NCBI GenBank assembly: GCA_015485385.1
Contig: WFTS01000027.1
Coordinates: 1-48,094 of the forward strand
Direction of reading: 5' to 3'
From: Kordiimonadales bacterium
Lineage (GTDB): Bacteria; Pseudomonadota; Alphaproteobacteria; Sphingomonadales; Kordiimonadaceae
Length of the DNA stretch: 48,094 nucleotides
Both the position numbers and the translations under genes were made by a program. Of the stretch, positions 1 to 9,895 are shown one piece after another; the stretch's first letter is position 1, and every line of letters starts with the position of its first letter. Under the pieces are notes generated by a model. The model did not search any database. It worked only from the letters and a program-made list of their open reading frames with translations, and was not told the origin of the DNA.

Positions 1-14
1 GGGAAATAGAGGAT

Positions 15-620
15 ATGGCTGACAGCAAAGCAATGAAAACCAAAGCATTGGCTGCACGCAAAGCGCCAAAACAACAGCGCTCTAAAAAGCTAGTTGAGGC
101 CATTTTAGAGGCTGCTGCTCGCATTTTAGAGGGCGAGACCATGCCCTTTACCACCAATCATATCGCCGAACGCGCAGGCGTTAGTATAGGGTCACTGTAT
201 CAATATTTCCCGTCCGCAGAGGCGATAATGGCTGCCTTGATCGAACAGCATGTGGACGAAGAACGTGCGGCGGCGGAGGCTATTTTGGCAACAGCGAACG
301 AGCACCCAGATCACTTGTTGCGTGATCTACTGGTTGCTTTTGTAAAGGCTCATACGGATGCGCCCCGGTTAACCGCGCGGTTGCACGCGATGGCCCCAAG
401 CTTTGATTTGCAGCGCCATCTAGATGATGCACGCGATGCGCAGGCCGCCAGTATCGCCGCAGCAATGGGGCTGTCAGTGCAAGATGTGCAAATGTCTGCC
501 ATGGCGGTAGAGGGCGTGGTGCTAGCCACTTTAGCCAGCCAGCCAGCACGCCTGAAAGAGCCGGATTTTATCGAGAAACTCTATGCGATAGCGTTTGCTG
601 CCTTAACGCCTTTGCCTTGA
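15..620 (+). CDS. TetR/AcrR family transcriptional regulator
   Basis: Predicted DNA-binding repressor of 201 residues, the usual TetR length. The N-terminal helix-turn-helix (about residues 20-70) is clear: a helix with EAILEAAARILE, then TTNHIAERAGVSIGSLYQYF, the family signature. The C-terminal ligand and dimer half is helical and gives no ligand. The N-terminus is rich in Lys and Ala. ATG at 15 follows a GAGG-type ribosome site. The gene faces the phosphotransferase at 625-1629, and whatever it regulates may lie upstream of the window, so its target is unknown. The family call is sure; the function beyond DNA binding is not. Confidence 0.9.
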   Translation: MADSKAMKTKALAARKAPKQQRSKKLVEAILEAAARILEGETMPFTTNHIAERAGVSIGSLYQYFPSAEAIMAALIEQHVDEERAAAEAILATANEHPDHLLRDLLVAFVKAHTDAPRLTARLHAMAPSFDLQRHLDDARDAQAASIAAAMGLSVQDVQMSAMAVEGVVLATLASQPARLKEPDFIEKLYAIAFAALTPLP

Positions 621-624
621 GGCT

Positions 625-1629
625 CTATTGCTTTAGGCAGGTTGCTTCTGACGGCGGTGGAGGCGGAACAGATTGAAGGAAGTTTACCGCACGTTTGAAC
701 ATATCGGTGTTGGCAAACTGAACGGCTTCTTTCAAGCGCTTTCTCTGACGCTTTTGAAGCCCAGCAAGTTTACTTTGTGGCATCTTTGCGCTTTGCGCCT
801 TGATCTGGTGGCGCATCACCCAATCATAAGGAATAAGCATTAAATAAAGGATGATCCGTGCTCTCGCGATTTCATCTTTCGCCCCTAAATATTGCGTTAT
901 GGCTCTATCCAATTCTTCGACCGACAAGCTGGCAGACCACAGAAAATTTGCCACTTCTTCATGGGGGTCTCCCATTCCAGAGACTTCCCAATCAATGAAT
1001 ACTATATGGTCGTTTGGTGTCAGGATCGCATTATGAGTTACCATGTCTGAATGGCAAGGGCAGGCGGGCACCACATGTGTTTTCAACATTTGAATAGTAG
1101 CCTCAGCGATAGCCTTTAGCTTTGAAAGCCGCGCCAATGTCTGTGGCCCCATGAATGTGAGGGCCTTTTTTTGGCGTTGTGTCACGCTGTTCAGATAGCT
1201 GTGCTTGTGGTGAAATTCACCGTCCAGATGGTGAAGGGTGTGCAGCGCTTTGAGAGCGCGCCTTAAAGTTTCCGGATCTTCCAATTGCTTTGGCTGCAGC
1301 GTTTCACCTTGCACGAAGGGGCATATTAAAACCCCTTTGCTTGCGTCGAATTCCAGTATGTCTGGCGCCAATCCATTCTGGATAGCCAATTGTTGATTGT
1401 GAATAGTTTCGCGAAAGCTTTTGCTATTTTGTCCTCTGACAATTTTGATGACCCAATCAAGTTTGGTGTGCTCAGTGGGGGAGCATATAACACGCCATAT
1501 CTGGTTATTCCCCCGCTGCGTTAGAGGCAGCCAGCGAAGCGTATGGACGCTGGTCTTTTTTTGGGTGGCCCATAGTTTGGACTGTAAAAAAGCAGCAATT
1601 ACGCCATCAGGGGGAGCCTTGGATGTCAT
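625..1629 (-). CDS. Phosphotransferase of the aminoglycoside/choline kinase-like fold
   Basis: A 334-residue kinase-like protein. The Brenner-type catalytic loop CHSDMVTHNAI (H-x-D-x4-N, about residue 193) and the metal-binding FIDWEVSGMGDP (about residue 213) are both intact, so it should transfer phosphate from ATP to a small hydroxylated or amine substrate. The pattern resembles the choline/ethanolamine/thiamine kinase (LicA-like) branch of PF01636 more than antibiotic kinases. The C-terminal tail is proline-rich (PPPPP). It converges on the TetR gene with only a few bases between them. The substrate cannot be read from sequence, and no choline or cell-wall sugar genes are adjacent. Confidence 0.8.
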   Translation of the reverse strand: MTSKAPPDGVIAAFLQSKLWATQKKTSVHTLRWLPLTQRGNNQIWRVICSPTEHTKLDWVIKIVRGQNSKSFRETIHNQQLAIQNGLAPDILEFDASKGVLICPFVQGETLQPKQLEDPETLRRALKALHTLHHLDGEFHHKHSYLNSVTQRQKKALTFMGPQTLARLSKLKAIAEATIQMLKTHVVPACPCHSDMVTHNAILTPNDHIVFIDWEVSGMGDPHEEVANFLWSASLSVEELDRAITQYLGAKDEIARARIILYLMLIPYDWVMRHQIKAQSAKMPQSKLAGLQKRQRKRLKEAVQFANTDMFKRAVNFLQSVPPPPPSEATCLKQ

Positions 1630-1839
1630 TTGCCGTTAACCTTACCTCTAAAAGCACGTCGTTAAAAGAATCGCCTAGCAGGCAGTATCATGCCATCAAA
1701 ATCTTTACCATATCGCCTGTAGCGGGTGTTGTTATAAAGCTATTTATCCATGTAAATAACACTTAATAGGGGATATACCGCACTATTTATCCTCTTAGTA
1801 AGCAATTAGTTTAACTTTTTATTAATTTTTGTTAAAAGT

Positions 1840-1853
1840 TTTCCCAAGGGAAA
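1840..1853. promoter_or_regulatory. Short palindrome upstream of the RTX gene
   Basis: TTTCCC-AA-GGGAAA is a perfect 6-bp inverted repeat lying 53 bases before the RTX start, in an AT-rich stretch (1630-1906) that probably holds the promoter. It could be an operator; no factor is assignable. Confidence 0.3.
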
Positions 1854-1906
1854 TGTGAGGGGCGCAGACTTCCCGAATATTAGAATGCTACGGGAGGGAA
1901 ACCAGC

Positions 1907-4900
1907 ATGGCTAAGTTTAAAGGAACAAAAAGCGACGACTTTTTTGAAGGTGGTTCAGGGAAAGACAATCTAAAAGGCAAGGACGGCGACGATACCCTGC
2001 TGGGAGGTGCCGGCAAGGATAAGATAGACGGCGGCAATGGTAACGATCTGCTAAACGGCGGCGCTGGGGATGATGATCTGAAAGGTAAGGACGGCGACGA
2101 TACCTTGCTGGGCGGCGACGGCGAGGACAAGCTCGACGGCGGAGACGGTAACGATCTGCTAAACGGCGGCGCTGGGGATGATGATCTAAAAGGCGATGAC
2201 GGCGACGATACCTTGCTGGGTGGCGACGGTGAAGACAAGCTCGACGGCGGAGACGGTAATGATCTGCTGAACGGCGGCGCTGGGGATGATGATCTAAAAG
2301 GCGATGACGGCGATGATATTCTGTTTGGCGAAGACGGCGAGGACAAGCTCGACGGCGGTGACGGGAATGATACGCTGGTCGGAGGCGCTGGAAATGATGA
2401 TATTAATGGCCAAGACGGTATTGATACGGCTGTTTTCTCAGGCGATGTTCGCGATTATCTGATTACACCTAAGGATGATAAAAGTAGCAAAAGCGACAAG
2501 GACAGCAAAAGCGATAAGAGCAGCAAAAGCGATAAGAGCAGCAAAAGCGACAAGGACAGCAAGAGCGACAAAAGTGACAGTGATGACAGTTTCGAAGGCC
2601 CAAATCTTATCGTGGCAGGGCAGGACGGCACTGACGAAGTTAACAATGTCGAATTTCTACAGTTTGATAATTTCACGATTAATCTTGACGGCAGCAATAA
2701 TGGCCCCTTGGTGGAAAACAGCAGCCTAACTGTATCTGAAGAAGGCAGTGGCAGCATTGATCTGCTTGCTGGCGCTTGGGATTATGAAGGCGATGCTATT
2801 TCTGTCACCAGTGTTTCTGAAGGCACTTTAGATGGCAGCACACTAACATTTGATGCTGCGGGTGCGTTCGATTATCTGGCTGTTGGAGAAACTGCTGAAG
2901 TCACCGTGAATTTCACAGCAACCGACGGCACAAGCAATGTGGACCAAACGGTTACAATCACTATCGAGGGCGAAAACGACGGACCGATCGCAAATGCGGA
3001 TACGGCAACGACAGATGAAAATGCTGTCATCACCGTTGATGTCTTGGCGAATGACACGGACGTTGACCTTAGTGATACCCAGACAGTTGATGCGGCCTCT
3101 ATTACATCTGGGGGCGGGTCTGTTTCGATCGTTGACAATCAGGTCCAGTGGGATCCCGGCAGCGATTATGATTATTTAGCGCCTGGTGAAACAGCAACCG
3201 TTGAACTGGATTATAGCATTTCCGATAATAACGGTGCGACCAGCAGTTCAACACTGACATTAACCGTAACAGGCAGCAATGATGCCCCTGTGATTGAAGC
3301 TGCAACCTCTGATCTTGCGGGGAATATCTCTGCTATAGCGGCGGCACCGGGTGCAACAGGGTCTAGTGAAATTGCCTTTACCGTTGAGCAATACACAGGG
3401 TTCTTCTCAAACGATTTGACGACGCTGGAAAATTATGCGGCGAACAATACCGCAAATTATATCATTGAAACCGATGTGATTGATTTTACAGATGATCCAG
3501 CCGGTTTTGCTGGCGAATTGCCGGGAAGTTCCCCTTGGCCTGCGGCCGTGGCAACAGGCGCTACTGGCACTGGCGGGATTAACAATGCATTTTTCTCTAG
3601 GATCACAACCGAATTTTCTGTTGGAACAGAAGATACCTTCACATTCAGAACCTTTAACGATGACGGTGTTTTCCTGAAAATAGACGGGCAATTGATCATC
3701 AGTGATAATGGGTTCCACCCTGAAGCTGCGTTTGAAGGCAGCATAACGCTGTCTCCGGGTGTTCATACACTTGAGCTGTTCTTCTATGAGAATGGAGGAG
3801 AGGCTTCGCTTGAGCTGTCCGTTCGTGGCTCATCAGGTGATTTCATATTACTGGGGTCTCCTGACGGTAACCTTGGTGGAGCGGATGTTGAACTTACTGA
3901 TAGTGGAACCATAAACTTTAGCGACCTCGACCTTTCAGACGATCACACACTCAGCATTGCTGACGGGGCAGCGGATTATGTTGGTACTTTCACAGCCGCG
4001 ATTTCTGATAGCGCCAACGGTGACGGCGCTGGTGAAATCGTTTGGGATTTCGCTGTTGATAACTCGGCATTGGCGTCCCTCGGTGAAGGGGAAACCTTGG
4101 TCCAGACCTATGATATAACTGTAACCGATGAAAACGGTGGCAGCACGACTGAGACCGTGACTGTCACACTTACGGGTGCCAATGAAGCAACTGTTACAGC
4201 TGATGATACAGCAGCAACAGATGAAGACACGGCCGTAAGCGGTAATGTTCTGGATAACGATACAGACGTAGATACGAATGATACGCTGGCTGTTGCAAAC
4301 GCAGGCACATATGCGCTGACGTATGGTGATCTGGTTATCAATAGTGACGGCAGCTACACTTATACGCCCAATGACACAGCAAACGCGCTGGATGAGGGTG
4401 TTGTGGTTACAGATAGCTTCTCTGTTGAGGTGTCTGATGGCACCGGCGTTGTGACCAGCAATCTTGATCTTACCGTGACTGGGTTGAAAGATGCGGCGAA
4501 TGTATTTGCCAACCTCAGCATTGATCCATCGCAAACAGCGATTGTTCAAAGCTGGGTTCCTGGTGGTTTGAACGGTTATTGGACCGACATCTCAAATTTC
4601 ACTGCGGGTGATGATGTTTATGCACTGAATGTGAATAATGGTGTTTATTCTTGGCTGGATGACAATTTCTTGGGTGTACGCCAAACCGGCTATGATTTCT
4701 TTGAAGGGAACGACACATTTGCCGTGTTGCTTGGCGGTGATGGCGGCGAAGGGTCTTGGTCGCGCTCAGGCATTGATATGGGTGATGGGGACGATACCCT
4801 TGCTATGGATATCAATGGCGTGTCTCGGGCGCAGGTAGATGGTTTCCATGCAGGTGCTGAGATGTTAGGTGGTGCCGGGAATGATACATTCCTATTCGAT

Positions 4901-5452
4901 CTCGACGCGGGTGACAGCGCTGCATTTTCTGGCCAAAACCTTGGGCTAGGAGATGGCAATGATGTGGTGGAGATCACCGTTGACATTGAAAATGTGGCTG
5001 ATGGCTTCTTCGGCTATGGGAATGCTGTCACACTTGGTGCGGGTAACGATAGTTACTCCATAGAAATCACTACACCAGATGGATCTGTTAATAATACTTT
5101 CAGCGGCCAATTCTTTGGCGGTGACGGTGATGACAGCCTTTCGTTCTCTTTGTCAGGGGATGCAACAAATGACGATGTTGAAGGCTTTAGCGCCCGCATC
5201 TTCGGTGGCACAGGTAATGATGTTATCACGCTGGATGTATTCCAATTCTCTGATTGGGCATACGGCTTTACCGATACCCTCATTGATGGTGGTGATGATT
5301 ATGACATCTTGGACCTGAACATGGGTACGTCTGCAGATTATAACCTGACAGACAATGGTGATGGCACTTTCAACCTTGAATATGAAGGTACAATTGCGAT
5401 CTTAACCAATATTGAGGAAATTCAGTTCACTGATACCACTGTTTTCATATAA
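1907..5452 (+). CDS. Large secreted RTX protein with VCBS/cadherin-like and PA14-like regions
   Basis: A 1181-residue, very acidic protein without a Sec signal, as expected for type I secretion. Residues about 15-175 are RTX nonapeptides (GGxGxDxxx) that should bind Ca2+. Residues about 190-230 are a Lys/Ser/Asp-only linker. Residues about 265-465 and 690-870 contain VCBS/cadherin-like units (e.g. [23 protein letters not shown]). Residues about 485-650 look like a PA14 fold, with [10 protein letters not shown] and [14 protein letters not shown], a module often found in carbohydrate binding. The last 250 residues return to GGDGDDSL-type repeats and end in [13 protein letters not shown], a typical type I export tail. 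ATG 1907 follows GGAGGGAAACC. No ABC exporter, membrane fusion protein or TolC gene is beside it. Likely a surface adhesin or matrix protein; the role is inferred. Confidence 0.85.
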   Translation: MAKFKGTKSDDFFEGGSGKDNLKGKDGDDTLLGGAGKDKIDGGNGNDLLNGGAGDDDLKGKDGDDTLLGGDGEDKLDGGDGNDLLNGGAGDDDLKGDDGDDTLLGGDGEDKLDGGDGNDLLNGGAGDDDLKGDDGDDILFGEDGEDKLDGGDGNDTLVGGAGNDDINGQDGIDTAVFSGDVRDYLITPKDDKSSKSDKDSKSDKSSKSDKSSKSDKDSKSDKSDSDDSFEGPNLIVAGQDGTDEVNNVEFLQFDNFTINLDGSNNGPLVENSSLTVSEEGSGSIDLLAGAWDYEGDAISVTSVSEGTLDGSTLTFDAAGAFDYLAVGETAEVTVNFTATDGTSNVDQTVTITIEGENDGPIANADTATTDENAVITVDVLANDTDVDLSDTQTVDAASITSGGGSVSIVDNQVQWDPGSDYDYLAPGETATVELDYSISDNNGATSSSTLTLTVTGSNDAPVIEAATSDLAGNISAIAAAPGATGSSEIAFTVEQYTGFFSNDLTTLENYAANNTANYIIETDVIDFTDDPAGFAGELPGSSPWPAAVATGATGTGGINNAFFSRITTEFSVGTEDTFTFRTFNDDGVFLKIDGQLIISDNGFHPEAAFEGSITLSPGVHTLELFFYENGGEASLELSVRGSSGDFILLGSPDGNLGGADVELTDSGTINFSDLDLSDDHTLSIADGAADYVGTFTAAISDSANGDGAGEIVWDFAVDNSALASLGEGETLVQTYDITVTDENGGSTTETVTVTLTGANEATVTADDTAATDEDTAVSGNVLDNDTDVDTNDTLAVANAGTYALTYGDLVINSDGSYTYTPNDTANALDEGVVVTDSFSVEVSDGTGVVTSNLDLTVTGLKDAANVFANLSIDPSQTAIVQSWVPGGLNGYWTDISNFTAGDDVYALNVNNGVYSWLDDNFLGVRQTGYDFFEGNDTFAVLLGGDGGEGSWSRSGIDMGDGDDTLAMDINGVSRAQVDGFHAGAEMLGGAGNDTFLFDLDAGDSAAFSGQNLGLGDGNDVVEITVDIENVADGFFGYGNAVTLGAGNDSYSIEITTPDGSVNNTFSGQFFGGDGDDSLSFSLSGDATNDDVEGFSARIFGGTGNDVITLDVFQFSDWAYGFTDTLIDGGDDYDILDLNMGTSADYNLTDNGDGTFNLEYEGTIAILTNIEEIQFTDTTVFI
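1973..2404 (+). repeat. Four tandem 108-bp repeats inside the RTX gene
   Basis: Four in-frame copies begin at 1973, 2081, 2189 and 2297. Each encodes 36 residues, that is four RTX nonapeptides. Copies 2 and 3 are nearly identical in DNA, with copies 1 and 4 more diverged, which points to recent unequal recombination in the middle. Copy number may vary between strains. Confidence 0.9.
2480..2590 (+). repeat. Lys-Ser-Asp low-complexity coding repeat
   Basis: Short units built from aaaagcgataagagc-type codons encode a run of [12 protein letters not shown] residues between the RTX block and the VCBS region. It is probably a flexible, highly charged spacer that can expand or contract by slippage. 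Confidence 0.75.
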
Positions 5453-5473
5453 GCAGTCTGTGACATAAATAAT

Positions 5474-5505
5474 AAATAGGGAGCCTTTTGGCTCCCTATT
5501 TTTAT
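5474..5505 (+). terminator. Rho-independent terminator after the RTX gene
   Basis: A perfect 12-bp stem (AAATAGGGAGCC / GGCTCCCTATTT) with a TTTT loop, running into further T residues. The stem is A/T-flanked on both sides, so it can also terminate the convergent sulP gene. Confidence 0.9.
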
Positions 5506-5538
5506 GTGCGATAGAATCCACGGCTTTGTCCGAGGTGT

Positions 5539-7083
5539 TTATTCGTGCTCAAGGCGGCCTTCATAATCAATTGCCACACCATATTCTGGATCTTCATCTG
5601 GCGACACTTCCACCCGATTTCCAGCTTTGGTTAAGAGCGCCTGACAGTCGTGGCTTAGGTGGCGGATGCGCAGGCGCTTTCCCGCTGCCTTATAGCGCTC
5701 AGCCAAGGCATCAATGGCTTGTAGGCCTGAATGGTCCCACACCCGGCTATCAATAAAATCAACGATCACTTCGTCGGGGTCATTGCGAGGGGTGAACAGG
5801 TCTTGAAAACTGGCGATGGATCCAAAAAACAGAGGGCCATGCAATTCGTATATTTTGGTGCCGTCTTCGCGTATATGTGCGCGCGCGCCCACACGTTTGG
5901 CGGCCTTCCATGCGAACTCAAGCGCTGAAACAATCACACCGACAATCACGGCGATGGCCAGATCGCTATAAACGGTTACAGCCGACACAAGGATCAGCAC
6001 AAAGGCGTCTGAAAGTGGAATTTTATGGAGGATGCGAAAGCTTGACCAAGCAAAGGTTCCGATCACCACCATGAACATTACCCCCACCAGCGCCGCCAGC
6101 GGGATTTGTTCAATCAGTGCGCTGCCAAATAGGATAAATCCTAAAAGAAACAGTGCGGCTGTTATGCCCGAAAGTCGGGTGCGGCCACCGGAATTTACAT
6201 TGATCATTGATTGCCCGATCATGGCACAGCCGCCCATACCGCCAAAAAATCCGGTCACGACATTCGCCGCCCCTTGGGCAAAACATTCTTGGCTGGTGCC
6301 GCCTTTTTCATCTGTAAGCTCGGCGACAAGATTAAGCGTCAGCAAGCTTTCGATTAGGCCGATAGCGGCCAGAATAAGCGCGTAGGGCAGAATAATTTCA
6401 AAGGTTTCGAAACTAAGGGGCACACTTGGAATAGCGAACTCAGGCAAACCGCCTTTGATGGACGCCAAATCACCAACACGGGGGATATCGATGCCAAAGC
6501 CAATCACCAGCGCTGATACGGCGGCGATACCCAGCAAGGGCGCGGGTATAGCTTTGATATATTTGCTGCCAAGCCAGATGATCAGCATGGTGAGGAAGCT
6601 AAGCCCCAGCATCATCGCCATTGGGCCATCTGCCATCCATTCGCCGGTTTCATGGTTTTTGAACTGGCCAAGCTGAGCGAGGAAAATCACGATCGCAAGA
6701 CCGTTCACAAACCCCAGCATAACGGGGTGAGGTACCATGCGGATAAATTTCCCCAGCTTGAAAACACCAGCGAGAATTTGCAGTAGTCCCATCAGCACAA
6801 CAGTTGCAAACAGATACTGAACCCCGTGCGTGGCAACTAGGCTAACCATAACCACGGCCAGTGCGCCCGTGGCGCCAGAAATCATGCCCGGCCTCCCACC
6901 AATAAGTGCGGTAATAAGCCCAACAATAAAGGCGGCATATAGACCAACCAAAGGGTTTACTTGTGCAACAAAGGCAAAGGCCACAGCCTCAGGCACCAAT
7001 GCCAGCGCGACAGTAAGCCCCGACAGAGTTTCGGTTTTATAGTCAGCCAGTGAAAGGCGCGGGATAGCAAATGCTTTTGACAA
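5539..7083 (-). CDS. SulP family anion permease with STAS domain
   Basis: Inner-membrane transporter of the SulP (SLC26-like) family, moving sulfate, bicarbonate or another anion. The N-terminal transmembrane core begins with the family hallmark [30 protein letters not shown] and continues through about ten or more hydrophobic segments. A cytoplasmic STAS domain occupies the last 110 or so residues ([22 protein letters not shown]). The frame stays open upstream to a TTG at 7182, but that adds a basic, proline-rich leader with no ribosome site. I prefer the TTG at 7083, because AAAGGAA lies 9 bases before it and the protein then starts like its relatives. The true anion is unknown; no cys genes or carbonic anhydrase are adjacent. 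Confidence 0.88.
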   Translation of the reverse strand: MSKAFAIPRLSLADYKTETLSGLTVALALVPEAVAFAFVAQVNPLVGLYAAFIVGLITALIGGRPGMISGATGALAVVMVSLVATHGVQYLFATVVLMGLLQILAGVFKLGKFIRMVPHPVMLGFVNGLAIVIFLAQLGQFKNHETGEWMADGPMAMMLGLSFLTMLIIWLGSKYIKAIPAPLLGIAAVSALVIGFGIDIPRVGDLASIKGGLPEFAIPSVPLSFETFEIILPYALILAAIGLIESLLTLNLVAELTDEKGGTSQECFAQGAANVVTGFFGGMGGCAMIGQSMINVNSGGRTRLSGITAALFLLGFILFGSALIEQIPLAALVGVMFMVVIGTFAWSSFRILHKIPLSDAFVLILVSAVTVYSDLAIAVIVGVIVSALEFAWKAAKRVGARAHIREDGTKIYELHGPLFFGSIASFQDLFTPRNDPDEVIVDFIDSRVWDHSGLQAIDALAERYKAAGKRLRIRHLSHDCQALLTKAGNRVEVSPDEDPEYGVAIDYEGRLEHE

Positions 7084-7236
7084 AGTGGGGCGTTCCTTTT
7101 TAGGCAGGGCATGAGAAGGCAAGGCCCTGCGCGGTATTAAACCTGTTGCGCGGCTAATAGGGCGTTTGATGGCGAACCGCAAGCAAAACCGAAGGCGCGC
7201 CTCCGTTCGGGGTGCGCTTGCGAGGGAGAGAATGCC

Positions 7237-8859
7237 CTATAAGGCTTGGAAAAAATCATTGCCTTTGTCATCAACGACGATGAAGGCAGGGAAGTCTTTC
7301 ACGTCGATTTTCCAAACGGCTTCCATGCCGAGATCATCAAAATCTAAGACTTCCACTTTGGTGATATTATCAAGCGCAAGAGCTGCCGCCGGACCGCCGA
7401 TGGAGCCTAAATAAAAACCACCATTTTCAGCGCAGGCTTTGGTTACAGCCCGCGACCGATTGCCCTTGGCAAGTGTAATCATACTGCCGCCCAGTTTTTG
7501 GAAAGGTCCGACAAAACTGTCCATGCGGCCTGCGGTTGTGGGGCCAAAGCTGCCAGAGGCATAGCCCTCAGGTGTTTTCGCGGGGCCGGCGTAATAGATG
7601 ATATAATCTTTGAAATAATCCGGCATTTCTCCACCGTTTTCGATATTCTGCTGTACCCGTGCGTGTGCCAAATCGCGTGCAACAACGATGGTGCCGGTTA
7701 GCGATAACCGGGTTTTAATTGGATGTTGGCTTAGAGTGTTTAGCACCTCTTTCATCGGTCGGTTCAGATCAATTTTTACCACATGGTCGGTCAGATGCTC
7801 ATTGGCTGGGGCTGGCTGATATTTCGCAGGGTCGGTCTCAAGAGCTTCAAGGAACACACCTTCAGCCGTGATTTTCCCCTTGGCTTGGCGATCTGCCGAG
7901 CAAGAGACACCGATACCAATTGGCAAACTGGCACCGTGACGCGGCAAGCGGATTACGCGTACATCGTGGCAGAAATACTTGCCGCCAAATTGTGCGCCAA
8001 TACCCATATTTTGGGTCATTTTATGGATCACTTGTTCCATTTCTATGTCGCGGAAAGCGCGGCCTGTTGCATCTCCAGTTGTTGGTAAACTGTCCAAATC
8101 ATGCGCCGAAGCCTTTTTCACCACGGCCAAATTTTGATCGGCTGATAGGCCGCCGATAACAATCGCAAGATGGTAGGGCGGGCAAGCACTGGTGCCAAGC
8201 GTTTTGATTTTTTCATCAAGAAAAGCCAGCATCCGGTCCTCGCGCAAAGTTGCAGGGGTTTGCTGGTACAGGAAGGTTTTATTCGCGCTGCCACCACCCT
8301 TGGCCATAAAGAGAAAATGATATTCTCCCCCTGGAGCCGCATAAATATCCACTTGCGCAGGTGTATTGTTTTTGGTGTTTACCTCTTTGTACATCGACAG
8401 TGGCGCCATTTGGCTATAGCGCAGGTTTGTCTCGGTATAGGTGCTCATAACGCCTTTTGAAATGGGTTCGGCATCGTCACCTTCTGTCCAGACATGCTGG
8501 CCTTTTTTAGCGATGATGATGGCGGTTCCGGTATCTTGGCAGCTAGGCAGAACACGGCCAGCCGCTATGTTGGCGTTCTTGAGCAGTTCCCGTGCGACAA
8601 AATGATCATTTTCTGAGGCTTCATCATCATCAAGGATGCTGGCAAGCTGCTTTAAGTGTGCGGGGCGCAGCAGATGCGCGATGTCAGCCATGGCTGTGCG
8701 TGTCAACAGCTCTAAGGCGGCATTTTCCACCTTCAAGACCGTACGGCCCTCTATTTGAACCGTTGAAACATGATCGCCCGTAAGCTTACGGTAAGGTGTT
8801 GTATCGTCACCCAGTTGGAATAATTTTGAAAAGCGATATTCTGGTGAAGGGGCGGCCAT
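7237..8859 (-). CDS. fumA: Fumarate hydratase, class I (iron-sulfur)
   Basis: Interconverts fumarate and L-malate in the TCA cycle, using an oxygen-sensitive 4Fe-4S cluster. At 540 residues it matches the single-chain class I enzyme. The N-terminal alpha-like part contains SCQDTGTAI, and later come [13 protein letters not shown] and [12 protein letters not shown], which carry the three cluster cysteines. The beta-like C-terminal part has [32 protein letters not shown] at 8859 has an AGGAC ribosome site. It lies downstream of sspB on the same strand, about 65 bases away, and may be cotranscribed. Confidence 0.96.
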   Translation of the reverse strand: MAAPSPEYRFSKLFQLGDDTTPYRKLTGDHVSTVQIEGRTVLKVENAALELLTRTAMADIAHLLRPAHLKQLASILDDDEASENDHFVARELLKNANIAAGRVLPSCQDTGTAIIIAKKGQHVWTEGDDAEPISKGVMSTYTETNLRYSQMAPLSMYKEVNTKNNTPAQVDIYAAPGGEYHFLFMAKGGGSANKTFLYQQTPATLREDRMLAFLDEKIKTLGTSACPPYHLAIVIGGLSADQNLAVVKKASAHDLDSLPTTGDATGRAFRDIEMEQVIHKMTQNMGIGAQFGGKYFCHDVRVIRLPRHGASLPIGIGVSCSADRQAKGKITAEGVFLEALETDPAKYQPAPANEHLTDHVVKIDLNRPMKEVLNTLSQHPIKTRLSLTGTIVVARDLAHARVQQNIENGGEMPDYFKDYIIYYAGPAKTPEGYASGSFGPTTAGRMDSFVGPFQKLGGSMITLAKGNRSRAVTKACAENGGFYLGSIGGPAAALALDNITKVEVLDFDDLGMEAVWKIDVKDFPAFIVVDDKGNDFFQAL

Positions 8860-8925
8860 GATTTTAAGTCCTATCGTACGGGTTATGGCTGATACAGATC
8901 GGGCCTTTATCTTTGATTAAGGTCT

Positions 8926-9549
8926 TTATTTGCGGCGGAAAGCATCCAGCGTGACGATATTGTCGCCGCCGCTGGTATCAGAGCTTGCTGTATCGCTTTC
9001 AACATTTTCGCCGTTAGCGTCTTTGGGGTCAGGTGTTCCCTGTTGCCGTAGACTATTGGGGTTATTGGGATTATTGGCAGTTTCACGCCGTTCAGTGGCG
9101 CCCGGCAGTGCGGCATTCATGCTTTCAACGGTGCTGTCAGTGCTAAGGGCATCACCCAAGCCATCCATGGTGTCGTCATCGTCTAGGTCATCCGTTTCAT
9201 CATGGAATTGCAGGGCAAACTGCACGCTAGGGTCAACAAATCCAACGATGGCTTGGAACGGTATCACCAAAGTTTCTGGCTTTTGGTTAAACGATAGGCC
9301 GATTTCAAAATGATCATCATAGACCTCAAGCCCCCAGAATTTATGCTGGACAACGATGGTCATTTCATCGGGGAAACGGCTTACGAGATGTGCAGGGATC
9401 GAAACACCTTCGGCCTGTGTTTTGAAGGCTACATAGAAATGATGATCGCCCATCAGGCCATCTTTTGCAGTTTCTTCTAGTACGGTTCGCACCACGCTGC
9501 GCAGCGCATTTTGAACTTTTGCATCATAATCAATGTAGGTATCGGCCAT
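8926..9549 (-). CDS. sspB: SspB-type ClpXP adaptor (alphaproteobacterial form)
   Basis: Adaptor that binds the ssrA tag on rescued proteins and tethers them to the ClpX unfoldase. The first 125 or so residues form the SspB fold, with HHFYVAFKTQAEGVSIPAHL, FPDEMTIVVQHKFW and the beta-strand run ETLVIPFQAIVGFVDPSVQFALQF. The remaining 80 residues are acidic and low-complexity and end in NIVTLDAFRRK, matching the idea of a flexible tail ending in a short ClpX-binding peptide. The tmRNA gene that makes the tag lies about 2.1 kb away. The family call is firm; the ClpX-docking role of this tail is inferred. Confidence 0.9.
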   Translation of the reverse strand: MADTYIDYDAKVQNALRSVVRTVLEETAKDGLMGDHHFYVAFKTQAEGVSIPAHLVSRFPDEMTIVVQHKFWGLEVYDDHFEIGLSFNQKPETLVIPFQAIVGFVDPSVQFALQFHDETDDLDDDDTMDGLGDALSTDSTVESMNAALPGATERRETANNPNNPNSLRQQGTPDPKDANGENVESDTASSDTSGGDNIVTLDAFRRK

Positions 9550-9716
9550 TTGGTCTACTCAGTCTTTAATATTATTACGCTTAGTGCCCTTATAGAAGCA
9601 AGCGCGCTCGCCGTGAAGCCTAAACATATCAATTGTTACCAAGTTGCAGCCGGATGAATAGAAAATATGCCCAGCACGCCACGCTTGGCGAGAAAGCATG
9701 GGCGTTATGGTCTTTT

Positions 9717-9747
9717 AAAATGAGCGTCCCTTACAAAATGAGCGTCC
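9717..9747. repeat. Two-copy 18-bp direct repeat
   Basis: AAAATGAGCGTCC occurs exactly twice with an 18-base period (9717 and 9735); the five bases after each copy are also similar (CTTAC / TTTAT). Confidence 0.85.
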
Positions 9748-9813
9748 TTTATTTTATACGGTCTCAACTCGTGGGTTTTGCCAGAGCGCACTCTGCCTGA
9801 ATGCAGTGCCCGC

Positions 9814-9864
9814 TGTGGATCAATTCCGATGTGGATCAAATCCGTTGTGATCAATCCGTTGTGA
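9814..9864. repeat. Three degenerate copies of a 14-16-bp unit
   Basis: TGTGGATCAATTCCGA, TGTGGATCAAATCCGT and TGTGATCAATCCGT follow each other directly, then TGTGA starts a fourth. The array lies about 30 bases downstream of the chemoreceptor stop codon on the minus strand. Confidence 0.8.
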
Positions 9865-9895
9865 CTTACGGGATGACCTGATGGGGTGATTTGAT

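Larger units (their letters stand above)
9550..9895. other. Non-coding spacer between sspB and the chemoreceptor gene
   Basis: No convincing ORF, tRNA or terminator. It should hold the sspB promoter. Its main content is two sets of short direct repeats (9717-9747 and 9814-9864), listed separately. Confidence 0.6.

Noticed and set aside
1888-2757. Ser/Pro- and Leu/Ser-rich ORFs opposite the RTX gene
   Set aside because: Antisense images of the Gly/Asp repeats and of the Lys-Ser-Asp linker, with no ribosome sites.
9600-9700. tRNA-like pairing (CTCGCC with GGCGAG)
   Set aside because: No cloverleaf, T-loop or CCA-type acceptor can be built around it.
9814-9864. Small CRISPR-like array
   Set aside because: The units are contiguous and degenerate, with no spacers and no cas genes in the window.
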